In this document: positions 44,207 to 54,729 of the stretch, in pieces
Layout: every line of letters begins with the position of its first letter
How positions within the stretch are numbered: the stretch's first letter is position 1
Source of the DNA: Gracilariopsis chorda
Lineage: Eukaryota; Rhodophyta; Florideophyceae; Gracilariales; Gracilariaceae
Assembly: GCA_003194525.1 (NCBI GenBank)
Contig: NBIV01000130.1
Coordinates: 62,001-126,000 of the forward strand
Reading direction: 5' to 3'
Length of the DNA stretch: 64,000 nucleotides
Notes under the pieces: model-generated
The model's input: the letters and a program-made list of their open reading frames with translations, nothing else
Told to the model about the DNA's origin: nothing
The model's database searches: none
Position numbers and translations under genes: made by a program

Positions 44207-46544
44207 TGTTCACATCGTACCAAAAGTAGAGCGACTGGGCATTCACTTGGAAGGAGAGCGCACATTTCTGCTGAGAGTTCCAAAGCAGCTTCTTTCTGCA
44301 TTGCAGCCGTCTACACTGGAGGGATACTTTGCAAGGCCCGAAGCATACGCAAACCTTGACTACCTTTCATACTTTGAAAAAGTTCGATTGTATCGTACGC
44401 TTCCAGCCAGCGTACTTACCCAATACGACTGAGACAGCACTCAGGTGCCCACAGGCGACTGCGATCCGCCCATGTGCGTGGTTCAGTGCACGGAAGACGA
44501 GCAGTGCGTCGCAAGGATCAGAGGTGTTTCACCGTCCGACATTGAGCTCTTTGCTCTGCACTTGCTGCTCATGAATTACGGCTCGAGCTCTTATGAAGAC
44601 GCAAGGACTTTCAACGGACAGCAGTATGGAACGTATCGTGAAACTGCGATTGTAAGCGGACTGCTCGCCGACGGATCCGAGTTTGATAATGCATTTCAAG
44701 AAGCAGTGCAGATCGACAGCACGCCCTCCGAGCTACGACGTCTGGTTGTCACACTATACCAACAAGGCGCAGACCCAGAAATAATGGCCGTCGAAAACTG
44801 GGAGGCGTTATGTAGCGACATACATACAAGAGATGAGCAGCAACGAAAGCAAGAAATGAATCCACGTGTGGTGGAGATCTCAGACCTGCACGAAGGACGA
44901 CTGCTTCGGGATCACAGCTTCTTCTCCCAACACCTACAGCAGGATCATACAGCATTGACTGAGGCGAATCGAGCTACAACAACTCCAGACGCGCGAGTGG
45001 TGCGAAATTCGTCAACTTTGCAGTCAAGGTACGCCACCTTAAAACCTCGCCAAAGACAAGTCATTGACACCGTCATTGCCGCATTGCAACAACGACAGGC
45101 GCTGCAGGAGCGAACAAGTACTCCTGGAAACGTGTTCTTTGTGCAAGGATCCGCAGGAACCGGAAAGACATACGTGCTCAACCTCCTTCGTGATATCGTT
45201 GAGTCGGAAGGAATGCTCGCCTAAATGAATGCTACAACAGGCATTGCAGCTTCGTTGTACGAAGGTGGCCGCACTTTACATAGCCTGCTCGGACTGGGTG
45301 TAGCTCATAGGGACAGCACAAGCAACACTACAGCCACTTTGTCAAAGTACGGTCCCCGATCCCAACGTGCAGAACTGCTACGTGAAATACAACTGCTCGT
45401 CTTGGATGAAGCGTCCATGCTCTCACGAAAGCTCTTCGAAGTCATGGATGCGTTGCTCAAAGATCCTCGCTGCATTGGAATGGAAAACCCACCTCCGTTT
45501 GGGGGCTTGACCATCGTTCTATCGGGCAACTACTCCCAGCTGCTTCCAGTGGTGCCGCAGGTGTACATAGAGGCCGACCCAAGTGGAAATGTGAGACGAT
45601 TGTACACAAACATTTTCAACCAATTGCCGTGGAAGAGTGATCTGTGGACATTGTGCTCGGTTCAAGTACTGTAACTCAAGTAACAAGTATGCCAAGCCGA
45701 TGAACCGGCATTTGCGTCGCTGTTACGTTCCATTGCACGAAATACAATATCCAACAACGATCCACTACCACTCAGATCTACCGGTGGCATGCAAACTGCC
45801 TACCAATTCCTGTGGAAATGGCTCACAACACGACGCAAGGAGGATGTGGATCTCAGCAAAATGCTCATTGCCTCCACAAACCAGTTGGTCGACGAACATA
45901 ATGCGGAAGCGCTGGACCTGTTTTCTGGTGAGCGCTTCAATCTTCCGTCAGCGATAACCGTGCAACCTGTTCGTATACAGAACCCATAGTCGGACTTCTC
46001 CAGTAATGTCGCCCACGAGTTTGCATATCAGTATTCGCCTACTGGAGTACCGCCTCATAACTTGGACTTGAAGATCGGTGTGCCAGTTATGGTCATTCGG
46101 AACGTGTTGCATCCGGCTGTGGTCAACGGAAAGCTGTTCGTAGTCGTGCGTGTCGATCAGTTTACGATGCAGGTGGCTCGATTCGACGAGAACGGACAGG
46201 TGCTGGAACGACAGCTCGTGAATCGTATCGACTTCCAGTTTTCTTTTGCAGACATTCGCATGATTCGAAGGCAGTTCCCCATTCGTCTCGCGTGTGGAGC
46301 TACCGTTCACAAAGGACAGGGAAAGACGTTGGATGGCTTGGTTGTGGATGTGCAATCCAACTTCTTCTGCGCCGGTCAGTTGTATGTCGCATTGTCGCGC
46401 GTTCGAAGGAACGACCATGTGCTGCTCCTGCATGACCCACAGCTTACATCTGCGAATGCGCACAAAATTCATCCTATGCCTGTGGCCATCGCCAACCAAG
46501 TGCTGCCTGAAGTCATTCATTTCTGCATCCCTCCACAACTATAA
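44207..46544 (+). pseudogene. Helitron Pif1-like helicase domain
   Basis: A single frame continues from 44,010 to 46,544 with in-frame stops at about 44,202, 44,430, 45,222, 45,672, 45,681 and 45,987 but no further shift. It has Walker A GSAGTGKT (about 45,147), TTGIAASLYEGGRTLHS, Walker B LLVLDEASML, VLSGNYSQLLPVVP, DEPAFASLLRSI, GVPPHNLDLKIGVPVMVIRN and the terminal VHKGQGKTLDG and LYVALSRVRR. These are the Pif1/RecD2-type motifs of Helitron polyproteins. The helicase would unwind the donor strand. All but one stop in the whole Helitron gene could come from CAA, CAG or CGA by C to T. Confidence 0.85.
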
Positions 46545-47371
46545 TCATATTTCTTGCGTTGTTCATTCATTGCATTAAACTACTTGCTTTTCCGCTTTTG
46601 CTTTCTTCACCCTTTTTTTTCTTCTCACTGCTGTTTATCACTCCTCCACTGCGGCGCGCAGCGCTTTCCGCGGCCGAACGCCGCTTCCTCTTGTCTCTCC
46701 ACTATAATGATTTGCTCATGTATGAGGGGGGTGTTCTTGATTGAATGGAGGCGGTGCGCCAATAAACCGCCCTGTATGCCCTTCTAAGCCCATGCAAAAC
46801 TGCCATTTGGCGCAACGCCTCCCTGCCATTTAAAAAATTCAGCAGCAGCAGCAGCGAAGCTTCCTGCTTACTGGCTGGCACTCCCATAATGACTGCAGTG
46901 CCAGCCAGTTACACAAAGCAACGTGTTGCGCTTTGTTATCATTGGCTGGCACTGCAGTCAATTTAGGCACCTAAACACAAACCCCTATGTACCCACCTAC
47001 TCGAGGCGTCGCGTGGCTCTAGTAGTGCTATTGCGAGCGCAAGCGAGCAAAGTGCTCGGAGAGCCTTCGAAAGCTACTAAATACTCAAAGCTACAAAAAC
47101 AACGCGGCGCGCAGCGCTGCTCACGGCCACATGCCCTTTCCACTTGTCTAACCTTACTAAACATTTGTGCAACAACGACCTTCGCACCACTTAAAAAATT
47201 AGTAAAATGCACGATTTCGTTTTTTTGGCGCAAACTGCGCCAGAACCCAAAATCGTGCTTCACATTCATTTTTTGAGTCTTTTGGTTCGCCAACTTTTTG
47301 CGCCAATGATAATCAAACGTTTTGGACAACCAAAACGTTTCATTCTCAGGTTTGTGACCGCTCAAGCTCCG

Positions 47372-47497
47372 GCCCTACCACTCCCTGCAGGCAAGATGCA
47401 GACGTCCCAACTGCAGGAAAGAGTGGTAGGGCGGCCCTACCACTCTTTCCTGCAGGCAAGATGCAGACGTCACAACTGCAGGTAAGAGTGGTAGGGC
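47372..47497. repeat. Two tandem long hairpins
   Basis: Units of about 62 bp have the arms GCCCTACCACTCTTTCCTG and its complement around a 20-base loop (GCAAGATGCAGACGTCACAA). The second unit (47,434-47,497) is almost perfect; the first (47,372-47,432) has a short deletion in one arm. Confidence 0.8.
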
Positions 47498-48748
47498 CGA
47501 AGGCCTTTCTTACCCCTATCTCTCCATTATAAGTATTTAAAAGCGTATGAGCCTCTACATATTGATGGAACGGAGGCGTTGCCCCAATAAACATGCCCGC
47601 ACGCCCTCTTCAGTGCATGCGTAAACGTGTTTCGGCGCAATGTCTCCCTGCCATTCAAAAAATTCACCACCACCACGAGCAGCAGCACCAGCATCAGCAG
47701 CAGCAGCAGCAAAGCTCAGAGCTCAATGGCTGCTGCTGCATGTTGACTGCCGCTGCTGCTCAGTGGCTGGCACTACAACACTGCTACCCATTCCACTGCA
47801 CAGTGGTTGGCATTGCAGTCATTTTGGCAGTGCCGGCCAATTACACTTCACTGTACTCCCTATGCACAACTGCAGTGCCCGCCAATCACAATCGCATGGG
47901 CGCTCGATTATTACTCTTTTCGATATTCACTCTCGGTGCCGCGGCCTTCATGGGTCTGCAGGTCGTTTGCGAGCGTTAGCGATCATAAGCGGCCTGCAGA
48001 TATCCCAAAGCCACCCCTATTCAGCGGCGCGCAGCGCCCCCCATGGCAGAAGGCCGCTTCTACTTGTCTCCCCACTATGATGATTTACCCGCATATGAGG
48101 GGGGCGTTCTTGATTCAATGGAGGCGTTGCGCCACAAAATCGTTTTGCACGCCCCTGTTTGCGAATGCAAAACTGCCATTTGTCGCAACGCTTCCCTACC
48201 ATTTAAAACATTTAGCAGCAGCAGCAAAGCGTGCTGCTTACTGGCTGGCACTCCCATAATGACTGCAAAACCAACCAGTTACACAAAGCAATGTGTCACG
48301 CTTTCTTATCATTGGCTGACACTGCAGTCACTTTAGGCACCTAAACACAAACCCCTACGGCTCCACATACTCTAGGTGCCGCGACGCCCCGTGGTTATAC
48401 GAGCGCTATTGTGAGTGCAAGCGAGCAAAGTGCTCAGAGAGCCTCCGAACGCTTTTAAATACACATAGCTACAAAAACAACGCGGCGCGCAGCGCCGCCT
48501 ACGGCCGAGGGTCGTTTCCACTTGTCTAACCTAACTAAGGATTTGTGCGACGACGACCTTCGCACCGCTTAAAAAATAAGTAAAATGCACGATTTCGTTT
48601 TTTGGCGCAAACTGCGCCAGCACCCAAAATCGTGCTTCATGTTCATTTTTTGAGCCTTTTGGTACGCCAACTATTTGCAACAATGATAATCAAACGTGTT
48701 GGAAAACAAAAACGTTTGATTCGCAGATTTATCACCGCTCAAGCTCCG

Positions 48749-48942
48749 GCCCTATCACTCTTTCCTTCAGGCAAGATGCAGACGTCACAACTGCAGGAAA
48801 GAATGGTAGGGCGGCCCTACCACTCTTTCCTGCAGGCAAGATGCAGACATCACAACTGCAGGAAAGTGTGGTAGGATGGCGCTACCACTCTTTCCTGCAG
48901 GCAAGATGCACACGTCACAACTGCAGGAAAGAGTGGTAGGGC
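48749..48942. repeat. Three tandem long hairpins
   Basis: This is the same hairpin as at 47,372, now in three copies with a period of about 65 bp, directly before the short GGGCCGAAGGCCC hairpin. The arms are about 22 bp and nearly perfect, and the loops are conserved. Confidence 0.8.
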
Positions 48943-50204
48943 CGAAGGCCCTTCTTACCCTTGTTTTGTTTCAATAGTTTTCATTTCTTACAAGAGGTAG
49001 TAGCAGGTAGTCGATTATGAAAAGAGGGTTAGAGAGCAACAGATCTCATATATTGATTTTGATAATCTACTTCTCGATCCGTCCACTGTACACTGCGAGT
49101 ATCTCAAGAGAATCGAAGACGACTCGGTATTTAGGAATGTGGAGAGTCTGGACCCATAACTTTTGATAGATGATTTATTACACTGTTAGGACCTTATGGT
49201 TTTTCCAAGTTGAACGAAACCTGTAATGGAGAGAGAGTATAGGTTTAGAATGTTACATTCGGGTCGGCACGGAGCTGAATGGGGTTAGCTTCGAGACGGT
49301 GTTTCTTCTCATAAGTAGACATCACCGTAGTAATAGGCTACCGAGAGTGCCTGATAATAGCTAATTTGTTACTATGGATGGCAGCGAAAGAGTTACTATG
49401 ATATGAAGTAGGTAAAATCCGACTCAGCCAAGCAACCAAGAATGAGTAATATTGTCCTTCTTCTGGTTGAAGATTATTATGGCTTTGTAGAAATGGATTG
49501 GATGAGAGGTATAAGCTTCTCATCGAGGGACAGGTCTCAATCTTGTCGCTCACAGCTCAGTCTCAACAAACTGACCTGTACTCAGGGAAGGAAATGGATG
49601 GGTGATAGAAAAGTTGAAAGCAACTACAAGGGCTCTGAGGACGATGTTAGATCTGAATGGAGCGATGCGATCGATCGATTGATCGACATCGCTCAATGAG
49701 CTTGAGCCATCGTCGTCGCCGTCCTACAGAATTAAATAAATATTCTTGTACGCATTGCTTGAAATTCTATAGGGGAAACATTCAGATTTGGGCCAAAGAT
49801 CGTGCTGTAACCTACAATGGTCGCACTGCAAAAGACTTGTCAGAATATTCATAGATATACCTCCATCAATATCCTTTTCTCATTGCTTAACAGCTGTATA
49901 AAGAACTGACTTGTAAAATAAGTACGTATATATAATAAAGCAATTTTCGTTCGCAAAGTATGCAAATGTATATGGATCTAATTGTGCAGTCGTTTCGAAA
50001 CAGACGACGCATGTTTCGAAAACGTTGAACGCTTCGAACTTGCGTTTAGATACTGCACAATCCCGTAAATGCAGTCGCTGTGCTGGGTCAATCGCAAAAT
50101 GTCTTTTAGCGTAACTTACTCAGCCAGTACTGTCGTGTTGAACGCCGTGGACACCTCATTGTCAGTCATAGCGGACGTGTCTGAAGTCCGAGATTATATG
50201 CTTG

Positions 50205-50300
50205 ACTGATAATGGATCGAAGTACGTGTTCTAGACGATACTATTTACTGACAATGGATCGAAGTACGTGTTCTAGACGATATTATATACTGAAAATGGC
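50205..50300 (+). repeat. 42-bp tandem repeat, about 2.3 copies
   Basis: The unit starting ACTGATAATGGATCGAAG recurs at 50,205, 50,247 and 50,289, the third being partial. Differences between units are few. Confidence 0.75.
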
Positions 50301-51420
50301 TGGCAGTACGTGGTGCTTTGTTTCTGTACGGGTGCTGTGCCCGTTAGAGAAGTAGAGGCCACGCTGCGTTTGACACCCCGCACCATCGTCAGCAGTAGTT
50401 AAAGGCTGAGGGATGGTGCAGCCAGTAAACTCGAGAAAGACCAGCAGGTCTCTGATTGAACTCCTCTCTTGCCTTCGCCGCTCTGATACTTGACCACCAC
50501 AAGAACATTGTTTGCCTTTAGTTTAAACTATTTATCATTGAAGGGCGGGGCAATTGGTACAGACCATCGGTCGTCATGTTGATGTTCTCGTTTCTGTTTA
50601 CACATGCATTGCATCAGACACTGTTTCATGGCAGCTATTCGAACATATCCGAGTACATGGAGTAGACGACAGTACTCTACTACTCCAAACGTGTGTCATT
50701 TCTAACCACACGGCGCTGCAATTTGCGGCTAACACATAGCAATTGGGAGAGCTACAGTTACGACTCTACCCTGAAAAATGGTGTTCTGCATCTGCATTAT
50801 TGACTTTCTTACCAGTTACCAGTTTTTTTACGTACAGTTTTTGACGTATTTGGTACCAGTCTCTGTTTTCAGTTTATATTGTGATTGAAATCGTGCTTAT
50901 CTGTTGTCAGTTCTCTAATGCGTTGCATACTTATTGATTTTCGCACAATGTTGTGCGCCAAAAGAGGATGTTTGGTTGCTAAAGGGTGGTTTGTGCCCCT
51001 ATTATCTTCAAATGTTTGAGTATCGCCTTGCAATTGTGATTATTTACTGACACAGATTTGAAAATGTGATTATCTTGGTTGATTGTCTTTGCAGCTTAGA
51101 GATTGTCAGATTGGTTTCATCTTGTTGGCTGGTGGATGGTTTTTCTAAGTTAGAAGATGATTTCTGCTGCCTTTGAGCTAACTGCGTGGACCACGTCGTC
51201 CTATATTTTTTGATGTAACGTTGATTCGTAGGAGCTCACACAACAAGGGTGTGCTGATGAGTTAAGATGCTGTTCACATGACTGCGGAAACTCTTGGGCT
51301 GCAGAAAAAAACGAAATGAAGCTTACAACGCGCCTCCGTTGTACTGGACGTATTCAGGTATCGCGTTCACTGTTTCTCTATAGGTCGTCATAGAACGCCC
51401 CATAGAAACTTTCATAACTC

Positions 51421-51600
51421 TCATGTATTTGTTTTATCATTTTTCCTTATAGAAAAAGGATAAGGCATTAGAAATAAGCGTTCACAGCCTTGAGTGTCTC
51501 TTTTTATAACACTCATGTATTTGTTTTATCATTTGTCCTTGTTCGAAAAAGGATAGGCATTAGAAATAAGCGTTCAGAACCTTTTGTGGCTCTCCTTTCA
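51421..51600 (+). repeat. 92-bp direct duplication
   Basis: A stretch starting TCATGTATTTGTTTTATC is repeated at 51,421 and 51,513, including GAAAAAGGATA and GCATTAGAAATAAGCGTTCA, with small differences. Confidence 0.75.
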
Positions 51601-51701
51601 AAGCGTGTTAGTAATCCAAGCCTTATTGCCAACAGTATGTATGACTTGCAGCACCTGATTTCCTCGTCATTCTCCTCCAGCTACTCAAAAAGCCTACCAA
51701 G

Positions 51702-52366
51702 TCATAAGTCTTGTTTGTCAAGACAGAGCGCTTTACAAACCGGGAATCGGCACGTTCCAACTCTGGCTCCAAGAAACAACCTGGTACGAATTTTGAATGG
51801 GTCGGTTGTATCAATTGAGAACACTTCAGTTAAATCCTTTCCAAACTCTTCAAGGAGTCCTTCGAATTCATAGAACAACTTCGTTTTCAAGAATGGAATC
51901 GAAAGACGTTGCTCGCGGAGAGGTTCAACCTCCTCTCTGCCAATTGGGGTACATAGGAAGACATCGTTTCCTTCAGAGAACACGATCACACACAAACGTC
52001 CATTGCATATTTCTGTGATATTCCCAATGGTGAAAGAAAGATTGTTACTGCCAAAGAAAAAATTAGGGATTGTCCGCAAAGCACTGAAGACGACTCGAAA
52101 CTATAGTTACCCGGAAAGACCTTAACCCCATCATCACCTGTAATGTTACACTCGGTGAGTAGCGCCGCAGAAGCATTAGTTGGATAGCTTCCATTTACAG
52201 CGGCTCTAGAACCGATTATGGAACAGGGCTGTGGTCGAGATGCATATGTTTCTACCGGAATACGAGCCCTCAACACACCTTTCACCACTTCACGAGATGT
52301 CGGGAGAACCCAGCCTGATGAAAAGGTACAAAAGAGTAACAGAGCACGTATGGTAGACAAGTTCAT
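51702..52366 (-). pseudogene. Possible secreted protein, unknown, with one frameshift
   Basis: An ATG at 52,366 opens a frame beginning MNLSTIRALLLFCTFSSGWV, a good signal-peptide pattern, followed by N-glycosylation-type sites (NGSY, NASA, NITG, NYSF). After about residue 100 the frame changes near 52,090 to one reading IPNFFFGSNNLSFTIGN and ending at 51,702 with several Cys (TCRFPVCKALC). The overlap of the two frames and the continuing character suggest one protein of about 220 residues broken by a one-base change or joined over a small intron. No family is recognised. It is the only candidate here for a host gene that is not transposon-related, apart from the PLRG1 piece. Confidence 0.4.
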
Positions 52367-52994
52367 AGTGATCTGTGGATGAAGAGAGTTTGTTTGGCTT
52401 GGAAAACTATGGTCTTCTGAGATTTAGTTCTGTGGTCACAAAAGACAGTAATCGTGAATTATATACGAAAAAAATCTGAGGAGGAGGATGCTCTGAACTG
52501 AACTGCCTGCGGGTCTTCGCATACGATATAGAGTTCGGCACTTCAGACAAGAGGCGAAGGGACGTTGACTGACTGAGGTAGCAAGGCTGGATGATTCTAA
52601 TTGCTGTCGTTTTCCTTGATTGTAATTGGCTGGCAGAGCGATATTGAGCCAGGAGATAGCGGGGATGAGTGATCTCCGAAGGAACTCTGCGTTCGAGGGT
52701 TTTCAACCCTCCATGTTGCTTGGGTCTTTATTGTGAAAATGACTTAAGGCAGAGAAAGAGTAAGAAGGGAAGCTCTTGCCTGAGTGGTTTCCATCGCCCT
52801 TATTTCTGCATGCAACACATCTTGCGGCGCTCAAACAAGCAAGGCACAATGATTGTACATACGCTTTGCATGTCCCTGGCACATTTGACGACGTGCCCAC
52901 TAGCAAACAAATTCTTCCCGATGACTGTAGCTCTCAATTTTGTTTGCCAAATTGCTCCTGGATCTGTGTGGAAAATTTACAAAAGGCTATCTAA

Positions 52995-53013
52995 GGGGCG
53001 TTCTACGAGTTGA
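52995..53013 (+). repeat. Harbinger left terminal inverted repeat
   Basis: This 19-bp repeat matches the right end exactly in reverse complement. Confidence 0.9.
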
Positions 53014-53234
53014 CGCTGATGATGGAAAGAAAATTTTGGCAACGTTTTTTCCAAGTTTCCAAGAAAAAAAGAGTTCTCTCAGTCTGGAAAGCAAGGGTGC
53101 CGTCAACCCTGGATATGTCTCGCTCGAGTCCATGCTTTGTAGACCCTATGTTTGACAGCCGAGTCCAAGATGCTGTCAAAGCTTGGCAGGTGTCCTGCTT
53201 ATGCAAACCGCCGTCATGAAAACATCGCCAACAA

Positions 53235-54428
53235 TGGCTTCATCGAGTAGCTCTCCGCATTCTAAACAACGTTCTTACGATTGCACTCTCCAACGAAATG
53301 CTGCGTAACACAAAATCTATTCTGCCAAAATCTACGTTTGATTACCAAAGACACATACGTAGCATATCTGATGCACTCTTCGCTCGCATGTACCGACTTA
53401 CGAAGGCGCAATTTTTTCTTGTACACTCTGCTTTGTACCAAACACTCAAACGCAGTCAAAGATCAGATTCAGCTGTTGCAAGTGCCGTTTCACCAGCTAT
53501 GATGCTGTTCGTGACGCTACGATTACTAGCCGAAGCTAGTTATCTGGATCTGTATTGGCCGTACGAGAATGCCGTTTCTACTGTTTATCGTGTATTTGAG
53601 GAAACCTTGTGTGCTTTGAATAGAGTACTTCCAGGTTTGCACTTTCCATCCACCGAAAGAGAATGTTTTATAAACGCAAAGCAGTTTCAACAACTACGAA
53701 AATCTCCGTTTGATGGTATAAGAGCAGCTCTGGATGGTATTGCTATCGAGATAAATTGGCCTGCAATATCGGATGCCGCAGATCCATAAAAGTACTATAA
53801 CAGAAAGGGAGTTTTTGCCCTCGTTGTGCAAGCAGCAGTAGAAGCAAACTACAAGTTTTCGTTTATATCCGCTTGGCACGCGGGGGGTACGCATGATTCG
53901 ACTGGTTTGGCTGCCAGACGGCTTTACGACTTGTTGAAAGGTGATTTTCTTGCGCTCTGGGCCACCATGGTCGCAGATGATGCGTACTCTAATGATGGAA
54001 GACTTCTAAAGCCATAATATGGTAAAGGACTAACTGGAAAGCAAGATGCATTCAATTATTATCATTCTTCTTGTCGGATTTGTGCCGAGCAAGCATTCTG
54101 CATGTTAGTTTCTCGCTTTGGAATATTTCGGTCGGCACTACGGTATCCCTTTGCGAAGTCCACACTTACAATTATGGTTGCAGTAACGCTGCACAATTTC
54201 ATAATCGACAATGTCGACGGGTAACTGTTTGATATGATACCAACTCATGAACTGAACAGTGTAAGAGGCTCCCCAATAGTCCACTTTCAACATATGCTAC
54301 ACACTGAAAGAGATAACAGAAGATCACGAAAGTGGAGGAGAGACACCAGTGTGATTAGAGATTCTCTCGCTGAACAACTTTGCAGACTAGGTTTTGTACG
54401 CAAGAGACAGAACCGCGACAACATGTAA
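53235..54428 (+). pseudogene. PIF/Harbinger DDE transposase with three in-frame TAA codons
   Basis: A single frame runs from about 53,235 (WLHRVALRILNNVLTIAL) through an ATG at 53,298 to a stop at 54,426. It matches the DDE_Tnp_4 family: FDYQRHIRSISDALFARMYRL, RLLAEASYLDLYWPY, first Asp in ALDGIAIEI, second in GGTHDSTGL, third acidic residue in AEQAFCMLVSRFGIFRSAL, then TLHNFIIDN. TAA codons interrupt it at about 53,787, 54,015 and 54,222, with no frameshift. The enzyme would cut at TWA targets. All three catalytic positions are kept, so the stops are recent. Confidence 0.85.
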
Positions 54429-54729
54429 CTCCATGAGTTGCCTCTGTTCTGCTATTCCCTGTGTTCTTGGCGTCGCGTTCCAGCGTGACAGAAAAGCTTC
54501 TATCTTTGTTGCCGCATGCTTTCTTCCTCTGACCTCCATTTCTTAGGCTGTTCCGGCCACCACACTGTTCTCAAGCCCCATGCTTCCCTCGCCAAGCAAC
54601 CGTCGCGACCTTCCAACCTCCCACTTTTCGCATCGCAATCGCTTCCTGTGACTTAGACAACTCCTCAACATCATATGTCAAGCTCTTGTCGCAGAGCTCC
54701 GTTGGCAAGGCAAATAGTATTTCTTGACA

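Larger units (their letters stand above)
40368..48951 (+). mobile_element. Helitron with 3' hairpin array
   Basis: The proposed 5' end is TCTCTCCATTATAAG at 40,368, preceded by A as expected for insertion between A and T. The same start block recurs at 46,694, 47,519 and 48,067 in the array behind the genes. The coding part (41.4-46.5 kb) carries a HUH Rep nuclease and a Pif1-like helicase. The proposed 3' end is after a short hairpin GGGCCGAAGGCCC at 48,939-48,951, followed by TTCTTACCC. The usual CTRR end is not seen, so the 3' boundary is tentative. No target duplication is expected. Confidence 0.6.
46651..48951 (+). repeat. Tandem 1.37-kb repeat array, hairpin-rich, without genes
   Basis: GCGGCGCGCAGCGC recurs at 46,651, 47,104, 48,024 and 48,482. 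The first and third copies, and the second and fourth, are 1,373 and 1,378 bp apart, so the block is duplicated head to tail. The second copy lacks about 0.5 kb (47,512-48,020). Each unit has a TCTCTCC start block, an inverted repeat GGAGGCGTTGCGCCA/TGGCGCAACGCCTCC, CAG runs, a TGGCTGGCACTGCAGT motif in both directions, an ATTTCG...CGAAAT-type stem containing TGGCGCAAACTGCGCCA, and a terminal set of hairpins. It looks like concatenated non-autonomous Helitron tails. Confidence 0.65.
48961..51620. other. No recognisable gene; small tandem repeats
   Basis: No domain was found on either strand. It contains a 35-bp near-palindrome (49,660-49,694), a 42-bp tandem repeat (50,205-50,300) and a 92-bp direct duplication (51,421 and 51,513). 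The stretch at 50,340-50,570 has some LTR/primer-site flavour but nothing firm. Confidence 0.35.

Noticed and set aside
47372-48942. Regular repeats resembling a CRISPR array
   Set aside because: The repeats are directly adjacent hairpins without variable spacers, inside a eukaryotic Helitron tail, and there are no cas genes.
41411-54428. Many in-frame TAA/TAG/TGA codons (Helitron, Harbinger) suggested a changed genetic code
   Set aside because: The clean genes here (827-, 311- and 582-codon frames) use CAA/CAG for Gln throughout and end at TAG, TGA or similar codons. All three stop codons interrupt the decayed genes. Mutation explains it better.
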